Of a DNA stretch of 64,000 bases, positions 46,963 through 55,761 are shown one piece after another (position 1 is the stretch's first letter; every line of letters begins with the position of its first letter). The stretch lies in assembly GCF_004368965.1 (NCBI RefSeq), contig NZ_SORO01000003.1, positions 289,015 through 353,014 on the forward strand. Direction: 5' to 3'. The position numbers were made by a program, and so were the translations under genes. The notes beneath the pieces are model-generated. The model had not been told where the DNA came from. It did no database searches and worked only from the letters and a program-made list of their open reading frames with translations. The stretch comes from Leptospira meyeri (GTDB taxonomy: Bacteria > Spirochaetota > Leptospiria > Leptospirales > Leptospiraceae).

Positions 46963-48867
46963 TTAAGAAAAAAACTTTGCTCCAGTAGGAAATTGAATTT
47001 TTAATTGGTAACTTTCATCTAAAATCTGAACTTCCAAATTCCCATTTAATTGCGATAATCTTTGTTTGATACTTTTTAATTCAAGATGACTTTTTTGATT
47101 TTGTATTGGTAGGTTCAACGAATTTCTTTGAATAATAAAAAAAGAACCGTCTACATAATCCAGTGTCCATACAGATTCGCCACTTCCATATTTGATATCA
47201 TTTGTACAAACTTCATACAACATATAAAATATATTCAAAAAATAACTTTGGTTTTTACCAATGACTTTTACTTCGCTGAAATAATTTAAAAAGTCATTAG
47301 ATGGCAAAAATTCAAACTCACGTCCAACATCGGAATACCTTCTTAAGAAAGTCAAATGTAAACCAGTGACAAAGTTTTCAAAAATTAAGTTTTGATCTTC
47401 GATGTAAAGTAGTTGGTTACGAAGTGACTGGATGATGGAAACGACTCTATCGTAAATATGGACCAGATCAAAATTACGTTTAGTCGATTCATTTATACTG
47501 CCAATTTTTCTTTCCAAATATACTTTTAAATCCGTTAAATTTGCACCCAATTGGTCGTGTACCATCAACTGCATCTCAGTTCTCTGTTTTGACAACGCAT
47601 ATAATGATTCTTCATGTAGAGCCATTTCAATATTGGCTCTAGATTCGATTGCATATGCAAAAAATTTACTCAAAGATACCGTCTGGAAAATCACATAAAA
47701 CAAATATCCAATAATTAGATATAAACCACCCTGAATGCCGTAATAGTTGAGAGAAATGGCTAAAATACAGAATAAGGCAAGTGAGAATAGAGCCATTGCC
47801 ATCGAATATAAACCTTGCGCCTCCTTTTTATGTTTATAAAGAAGAAAAAAAGAGAATGCTAAGAACAATATCAAATAAAGAACGAGATAAAAAAAATTCA
47901 AATAGTATTGATACGTTTTGGGAATAAAAGGAGTAAACAAAGCAAAAACTGCACCAACAAAGAAGAAATTATTTACTTTTTTGTATTGTTTCGACTTAAA
48001 TAACTCACTCAAGAATAAAACAGAAAACACAAAAGTAAGTATATTTACATAATGTAACCATATCGACTGAAATTCAAAACTTCGGATGGGAATAAAATAA
48101 GAGTGTAATTTAGAATTCAAAAAAGGTATTCGAATTAAAAATGTAATACATACAATTGCAAAATAGAAAAAAGCACGTTGGTTACGATTAATAAAGTAAA
48201 AAGACAAATGATATAAGGCTGACCCAAAAATAAGACCAAAAACAAAAATTTCGACAATAATACTTTTACTTTTATACAATTGCATTTGCAAAGGAGAAGC
48301 AATCAAAAACTCACCTCTTGGCCCACCTTGATAGAAATCTTGGTTAGCAATTTGCAAAACAATCTCTAATTCTTGCTTATCTGTTAAAAACTCAATAGTT
48401 GAATTTGCTCTATCAGGAACAATATCTGAAAGTAAGGACGAAACTTTTCCATTCTCCTGTATAAGCACACCATTGACGTAAACTTTAGAAGCAGAAAACA
48501 AATGATGGAAATATATAGAGAATTGTTTAATCCCCAAATTCTTTTGAACTTTTATCTTTTTACGATAGGTTGCAAATCCATTTGCAGGGAACTTTTGTTT
48601 AGCAATGTTCAAATTCGTCCAAGGCCGAAATTCAACAATTGGAACATCATCTAATGAATGATTAGCTTCGAAATTTATTGGATCCAATAATTGGTTCCAA
48701 TAAATTTCCCAACCAGACGATAAATTGATTGGAATGGAAATATCCCAATTGGTATCTGATAAATCTACATAGGAAAGATTATGATATTTTTCGTTTAATT
48801 TTTGGTAACAATTCAATGGAATTGCAGTGATAATGAAAAATAAAATAAACTTCCCAAAGCATTTCAT
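46963..48867 (-). CDS. 7TMR-DISM sensor histidine kinase, NarX-like
   Basis: 634 residues. A lipoprotein-like signal (FILFFIITAIPLNC, Cys20) precedes an extracytoplasmic DISMED2 domain (about 30-195; LSSGWEIYWNQLL), seven membrane helices (about 205-400) and a HisKA_3-type dimerisation domain with His437 in QLMVHDQLGANLTDLKVYL. The C-terminal ATPase region is divergent: VCTNDIKYGSG fits an N-box, and a glycine-rich lid is not obvious. The ATG overlaps the regulator's stop by one base (TAATG), so kinase and NarL-type regulator form a cognate pair in the cyclase operon. Confidence 0.9.
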   Translation of the reverse strand: MKCFGKFILFFIITAIPLNCYQKLNEKYHNLSYVDLSDTNWDISIPINLSSGWEIYWNQLLDPINFEANHSLDDVPIVEFRPWTNLNIAKQKFPANGFATYRKKIKVQKNLGIKQFSIYFHHLFSASKVYVNGVLIQENGKVSSLLSDIVPDRANSTIEFLTDKQELEIVLQIANQDFYQGGPRGEFLIASPLQMQLYKSKSIIVEIFVFGLIFGSALYHLSFYFINRNQRAFFYFAIVCITFLIRIPFLNSKLHSYFIPIRSFEFQSIWLHYVNILTFVFSVLFLSELFKSKQYKKVNNFFFVGAVFALFTPFIPKTYQYYLNFFYLVLYLILFLAFSFFLLYKHKKEAQGLYSMAMALFSLALFCILAISLNYYGIQGGLYLIIGYLFYVIFQTVSLSKFFAYAIESRANIEMALHEESLYALSKQRTEMQLMVHDQLGANLTDLKVYLERKIGSINESTKRNFDLVHIYDRVVSIIQSLRNQLLYIEDQNLIFENFVTGLHLTFLRRYSDVGREFEFLPSNDFLNYFSEVKVIGKNQSYFLNIFYMLYEVCTNDIKYGSGESVWTLDYVDGSFFIIQRNSLNLPIQNQKSHLELKSIKQRLSQLNGNLEVQILDESYQLKIQFPTGAKFFS

Positions 48868-49526
48868 TATAAAATAGAATATTCTTGCACTTTTAGTGCT
48901 AATTCTGACCGATTATGGACCTGTAATTTTCGATAGATTGATTTTACATAGCCTTGTACTGTATGTTCACTTAAGTCCAAAAACTTTGATACCAAAGGAA
49001 TAGTTTTCCCTTTGACCAACAATTCAAGAATTTGTTTTTCCCGATCTGTTAAATATACTTTGGGTTTGTCGATAGGACGTCTAAAATTCGAAAACACTCT
49101 CAGTGCAATAGTAGGTGTGATATAAGCACCTCCACCTAACAAAACATCAACTATATTTTTGATTTGTCCTAATTCTGATTTTAATAAGTAGCCAAGTGCC
49201 CCATTTTTAATCGAATTAAAGATCATCTCATCGGAGTTCATATTCGTTAACATAATTACTTTTATGTTTTCGTTCTTTTCCGATAAAATTTTAACTACTT
49301 CGATGCCGTTTATACCTGGTAACATGATATCCAAAAATAAAATATCGATATTTTTATGTTGAGGATCACGCAAAAGCATCTCTCCCGTTTTCCAAGAGAA
49401 AATCTCTGATACATTATCCAATTCTGAAATGCGGCTTTTTAGTTCTTCCAAAAAGAAATCGTCATTTTCCAAAATTCCAATTTTGATCACATTGGAATCA
49501 GCACTAGCTTCATATTTATGCGACAT
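48867..49526 (-). CDS. NarL/LuxR-type response regulator
   Basis: 219 residues. Receiver with acidic ENDD, phospho-acceptor Asp66 (ILFLDIMLPGINGIEV), Thr in MLTNM and Lys in LLKSE. The C-terminal LuxR helix-turn-helix (about 150-215) is YLTDREKQILELLVKGKTIPLVSKFLDLSEHTVQGYVKSIYRKLQVHNRSEL. It overlaps the end of the cyclase gene by 11 bases and the kinase start by one. Expression of the three proteins is therefore coupled. Confidence 0.95.
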   Translation of the reverse strand: MSHKYEASADSNVIKIGILENDDFFLEELKSRISELDNVSEIFSWKTGEMLLRDPQHKNIDILFLDIMLPGINGIEVVKILSEKNENIKVIMLTNMNSDEMIFNSIKNGALGYLLKSELGQIKNIVDVLLGGGAYITPTIALRVFSNFRRPIDKPKVYLTDREKQILELLVKGKTIPLVSKFLDLSEHTVQGYVKSIYRKLQVHNRSELALKVQEYSIL

Positions 49527-52500
49527 GTTCTCTGGTTCCTGCTAATGTTTCGTAGTATTTCCAAAAATTTTCATTCGGAGTCCTTTGATCTTCAAATAAG
49601 GAAAATTCAGCCTTTAATCCCAGAACGTAGAACATTTCCACTTCTCCTTTGTTTTTGGCGTTAATTTTTCCCCTGTATTCGCATTCAAAAACATCTTTAA
49701 TCATACCATAGGTTTCGCCACTAACATTGATTTTTCCAGGAGTCCCCGAAGATTCCATTCTAGAGGCAGTGTTCACTGTATCCCCCCAAACATCATATGC
49801 AAATTTTTTTTCTCCAATTACTCCTGCAACTAACGGGCCTGAATGAATTCCTAACCGTAGTTCCCAAAATGGCAAACCTTGATCCGCTTTAATTTGTTTC
49901 ATTAAATTCATAAAGGATTGGATTTCCAACGCCGCAAGAACTGAATCAATCGCATGTGTTTGGTTTCGCTTCGGTATTCCACCTGCACACATATAACTAT
50001 CGCCGATCGTTTTCAGTTTCTCCAGTTTGTATCTTTCTGTAATTTTATCGAACTGAACAAAACAAGCATCCAAATCTCGAATTAGTTCTTGTGGTGATAA
50101 AAATTCTGCTATTTGGGTGAATCCTTTAAAATCAGTAAACATAACGCTAACATTTTCGTATAAGATTGGTTCTGTGGCACCTTTTTCCTTCAACTCCTCT
50201 GCAATATCAAAAGGCAAAATGTTTAGCAAAAGTTTTTCATTTTTCCTTCTTTCTTCCTCTGCAATATTTCTAGAAATTTCAAGTTCTTGAAATAAAGCAG
50301 AGTTAGATAAGATACCAGCAAGTTGCTCCCCTAATATGGACAGACGAGTTAAATCTTCTTCCGATGGACTCAGAGGTTTCTCAGAATTAGAAAGGTCCAG
50401 GACGCCAACAACCTTTCCTCTGAGTATCATAGGTATAAAAATAATGTGTTTAAGTCTAAGGGCTTTGATTCCAAACCGATCATCTTCAGAAAAAAGCCGA
50501 TCAAAATTACCTACTCCTTGTGAGAAAAATACAACCTTTTTGCGACGAAGTACCATGGAATGAGCACCGCTTCTACCTGACTTAGGTATCTTCATATCGA
50601 GAAGTCTTTTTCGTTCAAATTCCTGAACAAAATCCGGAATTTTGATGTCCACAAATTTGAGATACTCTCGCCCTTCTTCAGCTAACAATAATGAGTAATA
50701 TTCAATTCCAAAATGATGATTCACATATTGGTGAACTTTTTCCATGATCACATGAAGATCAATATCTTCGTTCAAACTTTTCAGTAAATTATTTAGAGAA
50801 TTTGTCTCTTGTTTTTGTTTTTCCGTTTCCTTTAATAAATATACTCGATTGATTACTCCAGCAACTTGAGCGCAAAGATTTTCAATGGATCTGACTTGAG
50901 CTTTCGTTAAATCTAAACGGTTCAGGAAATTAGAGAACATAAAAAATCCGATGGTTTCATTATTTAAAACCAAAGGTACATGCAAAAAGGAAGTAGCGAT
51001 TACGCCTTCGCAAATTTTTTTATCAATTTCGAATGCGTATTGTTTGATTTGAGGAATTAGCAGACTTTTCTTTCTCTTCCACACCAAGTAAGCCATACCA
51101 CCTTCTTCGCTAAAAGGGATTCGTAAGCTACTTGCGAAAGCTCTTTGCTCAGGTGTGATTTCAACGAAGACTTCTGCGTGCACACTTCTGATTTCCTTTT
51201 GATTTTCATCCAATAAAAATAACCATGAAGCAAGAATTCCATATTTTTGATTTAGATAGCTTGCGATTGCATGAATGATTTTTGAAATTTCCAATTCAGA
51301 GTTGATTATACTAGTTAAATGATTGATTGCTTCAATTTCTTTTTTTGCCTCTTCCGACTGTGTAAGAGCATTGTCAGTTTTTATTTTTTCTTCTGCTAAC
51401 TCAAATATAGTTTGGTCTAACTTTACTGCAGTTGATCGCAAAAACACAAAGGACACAAGGTAAAAGGCGAGTGCAATAGGCGATGCAACAAATAATGCGT
51501 GGTATATGGCAACATTCACAGGAAAAACTTCCGTTAAATTCAAAACATAAAAGGACATAGAAATTGGGACAAAGAACAGAATCATTAATGAAACCCGATT
51601 TCCAATTAATGTGGCTTGCCCCGAAGTAGGAATGGCTCCTAGTTTGACGATAAAAATTGAAATCAAAAGTGCTGGGACAAATTGTAATTCACCAATTGAA
51701 TACAAAGGAATTCCCATTGTAGCCGGTAAATTAAGTAAAATAAGGAAGTCACCGAAAAACAAGGAAAGCACAATAAGATTGGCCATTTTATTTTGAGTCT
51801 CTTTCCAAATATGAATCCATTCTTTTAAAAAAAATGTCATACCAATCATCCCAAGAAGGCCAAAAACATTTAGTCCAATACCACCTGCAGACATCCGACC
51901 AAAAGAATACTCATAGAATCCTCCAAAAAAATAAGGAGTCCAAAGGACAAACGATAAAAGGAGAGAAGCGAAATCTAAAAGCCAAATCTGTTTGGGGGAC
52001 TTTTTACCAAATAACGCATAACAGAATCGCAAGTGGATCCCTGGGGTGAATACAAACAATGTATAGAAAATTTGTTCTAACCTCCGATGTACAATTAATG
52101 GCAAGTCAAACTTAAAAATGACCATAACAATTGTAAAAGCACCTGCTAAAAAAAACGATATGGAAGCCAACATGTTTAATTTGATATCAGGATTACTTCC
52201 GGCGATATAAATAGCCAGAGCAAATACGACAACGCTAGAAAGAAGTGGAATCAAAAAATAAGGTCGAATGTATGCTGTTAACTGGTCATTCGGATGAAGG
52301 TAAAAGGAAATTAAATATGCGATTACAATTAAAATCGTGGTAATAAATCCAGATAAAAAGTAAAACAATCCTCTCTGTTTGAATAACAAATCGTTCAAAT
52401 TTAAAAAATCTGAACGAAAAATTCCGTAACCGAGAATAGATAAGGGAAGAAATGCAAAACTACTCAATGGAAAAACTGGATATCCAACTAAACTTAGTAA

Positions 52501-53127
52501 ATTGGTAATCAAAAGAAAACTACAGATATGGAGACCTAAAAACAAAAACTTTTTTGATTCAAATTCTACTCTATGCTTCATCCAATAATGAACGGAAGTA
52601 GGAGTGTATACAAATGTATAATTAATAACTAAAACGACTCCCCAAATTTTAAGAGGAAGTTCAGCAATTGGATATTTGCCAAAAGAATAAAGAAACCAGC
52701 CACCTGTAAAATCATATTGAGTTAAAAGCCCGTAATAACTGAAACAAACGGTGCAAAAGGACAAAAATCCAGAGATGATTAAATATCTATAATACTGGTT
52801 CGTTAAATAGTATGTTAAAAAAGCAGCCGATGGAGATAATAAAACAACTCCAAAGTATCCAATGCGATTCCAAAACAATAGTGTCGGTTGGTCCTGAAGC
52901 AAGGTGCGTAGTGATAGAACGAAACCAAGTGAAGCAAATGCAAAGGAAAAACAAATAAAACTGATCAGAAGTTTACGATTATCAGATCTTTTGAGGGCGA
53001 GTATCGCAAGTGAAGTGAGTGTCAGTCCAACAAATGTTGTAAAAAAGTTTGGTATCGCCCAAGGGAGTTTGTGCCAAAAATATTCAATTGTGGTCGGATT
53101 TACCAATAGTTCAGGGATAGGAATCAT
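49516..53127 (-). CDS. Giant membrane adenylate cyclase with two GAF domains
   Basis: 1203 residues. About fourteen hydrophobic segments in two blocks fill residues 15-570. A short coiled coil (TIFELAEEKIKTDNALTQSEEAKKEIEAIN) leads into two GAF domains (about 600-760 and 785-940) and a class III cyclase domain (about 970-1175). Catalytic features are FTDFKGF (metal Asp), LKTIGDSYMCAGG (metal Asp and purine-selecting Lys) and YDVWGDTVNTASRME (Asp and transition-state Asn/Arg). The Lys/Asp pair favours ATP over GTP, so cAMP is the expected product. It is the first gene of an operon with a NarL regulator and a DISM kinase. Confidence 0.93.
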   Translation of the reverse strand: MIPIPELLVNPTTIEYFWHKLPWAIPNFFTTFVGLTLTSLAILALKRSDNRKLLISFICFSFAFASLGFVLSLRTLLQDQPTLLFWNRIGYFGVVLLSPSAAFLTYYLTNQYYRYLIISGFLSFCTVCFSYYGLLTQYDFTGGWFLYSFGKYPIAELPLKIWGVVLVINYTFVYTPTSVHYWMKHRVEFESKKFLFLGLHICSFLLITNLLSLVGYPVFPLSSFAFLPLSILGYGIFRSDFLNLNDLLFKQRGLFYFLSGFITTILIVIAYLISFYLHPNDQLTAYIRPYFLIPLLSSVVVFALAIYIAGSNPDIKLNMLASISFFLAGAFTIVMVIFKFDLPLIVHRRLEQIFYTLFVFTPGIHLRFCYALFGKKSPKQIWLLDFASLLLSFVLWTPYFFGGFYEYSFGRMSAGGIGLNVFGLLGMIGMTFFLKEWIHIWKETQNKMANLIVLSLFFGDFLILLNLPATMGIPLYSIGELQFVPALLISIFIVKLGAIPTSGQATLIGNRVSLMILFFVPISMSFYVLNLTEVFPVNVAIYHALFVASPIALAFYLVSFVFLRSTAVKLDQTIFELAEEKIKTDNALTQSEEAKKEIEAINHLTSIINSELEISKIIHAIASYLNQKYGILASWLFLLDENQKEIRSVHAEVFVEITPEQRAFASSLRIPFSEEGGMAYLVWKRKKSLLIPQIKQYAFEIDKKICEGVIATSFLHVPLVLNNETIGFFMFSNFLNRLDLTKAQVRSIENLCAQVAGVINRVYLLKETEKQKQETNSLNNLLKSLNEDIDLHVIMEKVHQYVNHHFGIEYYSLLLAEEGREYLKFVDIKIPDFVQEFERKRLLDMKIPKSGRSGAHSMVLRRKKVVFFSQGVGNFDRLFSEDDRFGIKALRLKHIIFIPMILRGKVVGVLDLSNSEKPLSPSEEDLTRLSILGEQLAGILSNSALFQELEISRNIAEEERRKNEKLLLNILPFDIAEELKEKGATEPILYENVSVMFTDFKGFTQIAEFLSPQELIRDLDACFVQFDKITERYKLEKLKTIGDSYMCAGGIPKRNQTHAIDSVLAALEIQSFMNLMKQIKADQGLPFWELRLGIHSGPLVAGVIGEKKFAYDVWGDTVNTASRMESSGTPGKINVSGETYGMIKDVFECEYRGKINAKNKGEVEMFYVLGLKAEFSLFEDQRTPNENFWKYYETLAGTREHVA

Positions 53128-53242
53128 GAAATCCTCAGTTTGAATTACTTATTTCTCTACAAAAACTTAAAACGATTGCAAAGAATTCAGATGACTTTCT
53201 TTCAATTCATAAGTTTGGAAATAAATATTTTAGGAGAACATC

Positions 53243-53262
53243 CCCCCTGTTTAGGGGGTTTT
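53243..53262 (+). terminator. GC-rich terminator-like hairpin pointing rightward
   Basis: CCCCCT (53243-53248) pairs with AGGGGG (53253-53258) around GTTT, followed by TTTT on the plus strand. No plus-strand gene ends here; both flanking genes are on the minus strand. It could still fold in the modABC transcript, about 55 bases after the modC stop, but without a T-run there. Confidence 0.5.
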
Positions 53263-53315
53263 CAATTAACAACTTGAGTCTTCTATGAATAACGACAAAG
53301 CGATGAGACTAAAAT

Positions 53316-54167
53316 TCAATCACCATCTCTTTTGATTTTTATTTGTGTAAGGCAAAAACCGTTGATCTTCAATATTGGATCGCTCGGTTCTCTCTTTAAA
53401 ACGATAAGGGGGTTAGGATACCAAAGTGCCACCTCATTCTTAGATGGGTTCATACCGATTATTTCTGCTTCCAGTAAGTCATTATGATTTTGCCGAAAAC
53501 AATCAATCGGATCACCACTAGATAGAATTTGTCCCTTGGATACCATATAAACTTTTTTTGCAAGTTTAACGACCTCTGGGATTTCATGACTGATGAATAT
53601 GACTGTCATTCGAAATTGATTCTGAAACGAATGGACAAGCGCAAGTAATTGGTTTCGAATTCTTTGGTCCAATGAAACAAAAGGTTCATCTAAAAAAAGA
53701 AACTTTGGTTTCTGAATGAGGGCCCGAACGAGAGCCACCCTTTGCTTTTGACCACCTGATAATCTTTCCACTTTTTGATTTAGGAGATCCTCTACTTCAG
53801 CAAACGATATTAATTCTTGCAAAAGAGACATATCTTCCATCCCTTTCTGAAATGCAAACTCTAAGTTCTCTCTAACATTCATATTGGGAAACAAAGATGA
53901 TTCTTGGAATAAAAAACCAATTGATCGAGATAGAATTGGTAAATTGATTTTGTTATCTGAATCAAACCAAAATTGTCCATCAACAGAAATATATCCGCAG
54001 TCAGGAGTTATTAAACCAGTAAGCATTTTCAAAAAAGTTGTTTTACCTGCTCCAGATGGACCAAAAAGAGCGTTGGTTTGGTGTAGTGGAATCTCACATT
54101 GAAACTGAAGCTCCACAGGTTTTGAATTTCCTGAATAAAATTTTTTTTGGATATTTACAATGATCAT
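53316..54167 (-). CDS. modC: Molybdate ABC transporter ATP-binding protein ModC
   Basis: 283 residues from ATG 54167; the open frame extends back to 54260, through the end of modB. Walker A is FGPSGAGKTT, the ABC signature RLSGGQKQR, Walker B FLFLDEPFVSLDQR, and the switch His lies in FISHEIPEV. Energises molybdate uptake at the inner face of the membrane. The C-terminal MOBE molybdate-binding domain of typical ModC (about 350 residues) is absent or reduced to about 50 residues, so feedback inhibition by molybdate may be missing. Confidence 0.9.
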   Translation of the reverse strand: MIIVNIQKKFYSGNSKPVELQFQCEIPLHQTNALFGPSGAGKTTFLKMLTGLITPDCGYISVDGQFWFDSDNKINLPILSRSIGFLFQESSLFPNMNVRENLEFAFQKGMEDMSLLQELISFAEVEDLLNQKVERLSGGQKQRVALVRALIQKPKFLFLDEPFVSLDQRIRNQLLALVHSFQNQFRMTVIFISHEIPEVVKLAKKVYMVSKGQILSSGDPIDCFRQNHNDLLEAEIIGMNPSKNEVALWYPNPLIVLKREPSDPILKINGFCLTQIKIKRDGD

Positions 54168-54181
54168 TCTGAACTCTGGAT

Positions 54182-54865
54182 TTAATTTTTCGAAGACAAA
54201 ACCATTGTTAAATTTCTCTTGTAACGAAAGAGCAATAACAAAAAAAACATCGAAATACATACAAGTATTGCCGCATAAATATGAGCTGAAACATAATTCA
54301 TTGCCTCTACTTCTTCAAAGATTGCAATGGATGCGACTTTCGTTTTACCAGGAATACTCCCACCAATCAGAAGTACGACGCCAAACTCACCAATAGTATG
54401 CGCAAATGTCAAAACCATACCAGCCAAAATTGCCGCTTTACAATTTGGAAGAATCACTCGAAATAAAATAGTCCACTTTGATTTTCCCAAAACCATCGCG
54501 GTCTCAATATAGATTTTTGAAATAGATGAAAAGCCCACTTGGTATGCTTGCAACATAAAAGGCAAACTAAAGAAAATTGAACCAATTAAAATTCCCAAAA
54601 AACTAAAAGCAATTCGGAAATGAAAAATCTCCTCAATCCACCTTCCTAACCAGTGGTTGGGACTAAAAAATATTAGAAGATAAAAACCAAGAACTGTAGG
54701 TGGTAGAACCAAGGGTAAGTTTAGAACTGTTTCTAATACAAAACGAAATCTAAAGGATGAAAAAGTAAGCCAATACGCAATAGGTATGGTTATCAAACTC
54801 AAAAGTATTGTTGTACAAAAAGCAAGTTTTAAAGTTAACCAAAGAGGATCAAAATCTAAAATCAT
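54182..54865 (-). CDS. modB: Molybdate ABC transporter permease ModB
   Basis: 227 residues, five to six membrane helices. The binding-protein-dependent transport signature is MVLGKSKWTILFRVILPNCKAAILAGMVLTFAHTIGEFGVVLLIGG. The GEFG segment is characteristic of the ModB/CysT group. It forms the membrane channel with ModC and receives molybdate from ModA. It is 47 bases from modA and 14 bases from modC. Confidence 0.93.
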   Translation of the reverse strand: MILDFDPLWLTLKLAFCTTILLSLITIPIAYWLTFSSFRFRFVLETVLNLPLVLPPTVLGFYLLIFFSPNHWLGRWIEEIFHFRIAFSFLGILIGSIFFSLPFMLQAYQVGFSSISKIYIETAMVLGKSKWTILFRVILPNCKAAILAGMVLTFAHTIGEFGVVLLIGGSIPGKTKVASIAIFEEVEAMNYVSAHIYAAILVCISMFFLLLLFRYKRNLTMVLSSKN

Positions 54866-54912
54866 AAATTCTTCCTTGCTTTATCAAATCACTATGACAG
54901 AAAATAAAATAT

Positions 54913-55725
54913 TCATTTTGTAGACAACGTATACCCATATTTAGAAAGAATGAGCTTGGTATCTTTCGAAAATAAATAATCAAAAAAAATCTGAATCTGT
55001 ATAATTTCTTCTTTCGATCGATTTTTACCTGTTTCTATGATAACGGCTCCTTGGTGAATTGGTGTATAAGACAAAGAATCAATATTTTCCCAAAATTGAT
55101 TTGTATTTTCTTTTGTGAGTGCAGTAGAAAGGGAGGTAAAACCAAAATCGGCAGAACCCGTAAGAATAAATTGGTTTACTTGCGTAATACTTTCACCAAA
55201 CACAAGTTTATCTTTTACTTTTTCATAAATTCCATAATACTTCAATGATTCAATAGCGGCTCTTCCATAAGGGGCAGTTTTGGGATTAGCAATGGCAATA
55301 TATTTTGTATTTTCACTAAGTAAATGTTCCTGCATTGAAATTGATTTGGATTTCTGCATTTGTGACATGATCACCAATTTTCCAGTGGCATAGACCTTTG
55401 GTTTGTTCTTAGTAAAACCTTCCCTGTAAAGAGCCTCCGGAAAATCCATATCAGCCGAAAGAAATAAATCAACAGGAGCACCAACCCGAATTTGGCTTGA
55501 GAGTTGGCCTGAAGCCCCAAATAGAAGAGTTATTTTTGATTTTGGATTCTCCTTTAGAAAGGCTAAACGAATCTCTTCCATTGGATTTTTAAAATTTGCC
55601 GCCACTGCAACAACGATTTCCGTTTGGTATTTTATATTTTCAAAATCCTGATCTTGATTTTTCTCTGCAAACATCGTTGTTGTAAGGAACAGTAGACCAA
55701 ATAAGATTGTTTTGATACTTTTCAT
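54913..55725 (-). CDS. modA: Periplasmic molybdate-binding protein ModA
   Basis: 270 residues. Signal peptide KTILFGLLFLTTTMFA. Ligand-binding residues lie in VAVAANFKNPMEEIRLAF, LLFGASGQLSSQIRVGAPVDLFLSAD and IANPKTAPYGRAA; the Ser, Ala and Tyr contacts for oxyanions are present. It captures molybdate or tungstate in the periplasm and delivers it to ModB. First gene of modABC. No Mo-responsive regulator or molybdenum riboswitch was recognised upstream; only 36 bases separate it from the recombinase gene. Confidence 0.93.
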   Translation of the reverse strand: MKSIKTILFGLLFLTTTMFAEKNQDQDFENIKYQTEIVVAVAANFKNPMEEIRLAFLKENPKSKITLLFGASGQLSSQIRVGAPVDLFLSADMDFPEALYREGFTKNKPKVYATGKLVIMSQMQKSKSISMQEHLLSENTKYIAIANPKTAPYGRAAIESLKYYGIYEKVKDKLVFGESITQVNQFILTGSADFGFTSLSTALTKENTNQFWENIDSLSYTPIHQGAVIIETGKNRSKEEIIQIQIFFDYLFSKDTKLILSKYGYTLSTK

Positions 55726-55761
55726 AACCCGATCAGGATCATATAAAAAAGGAATCCAAAC

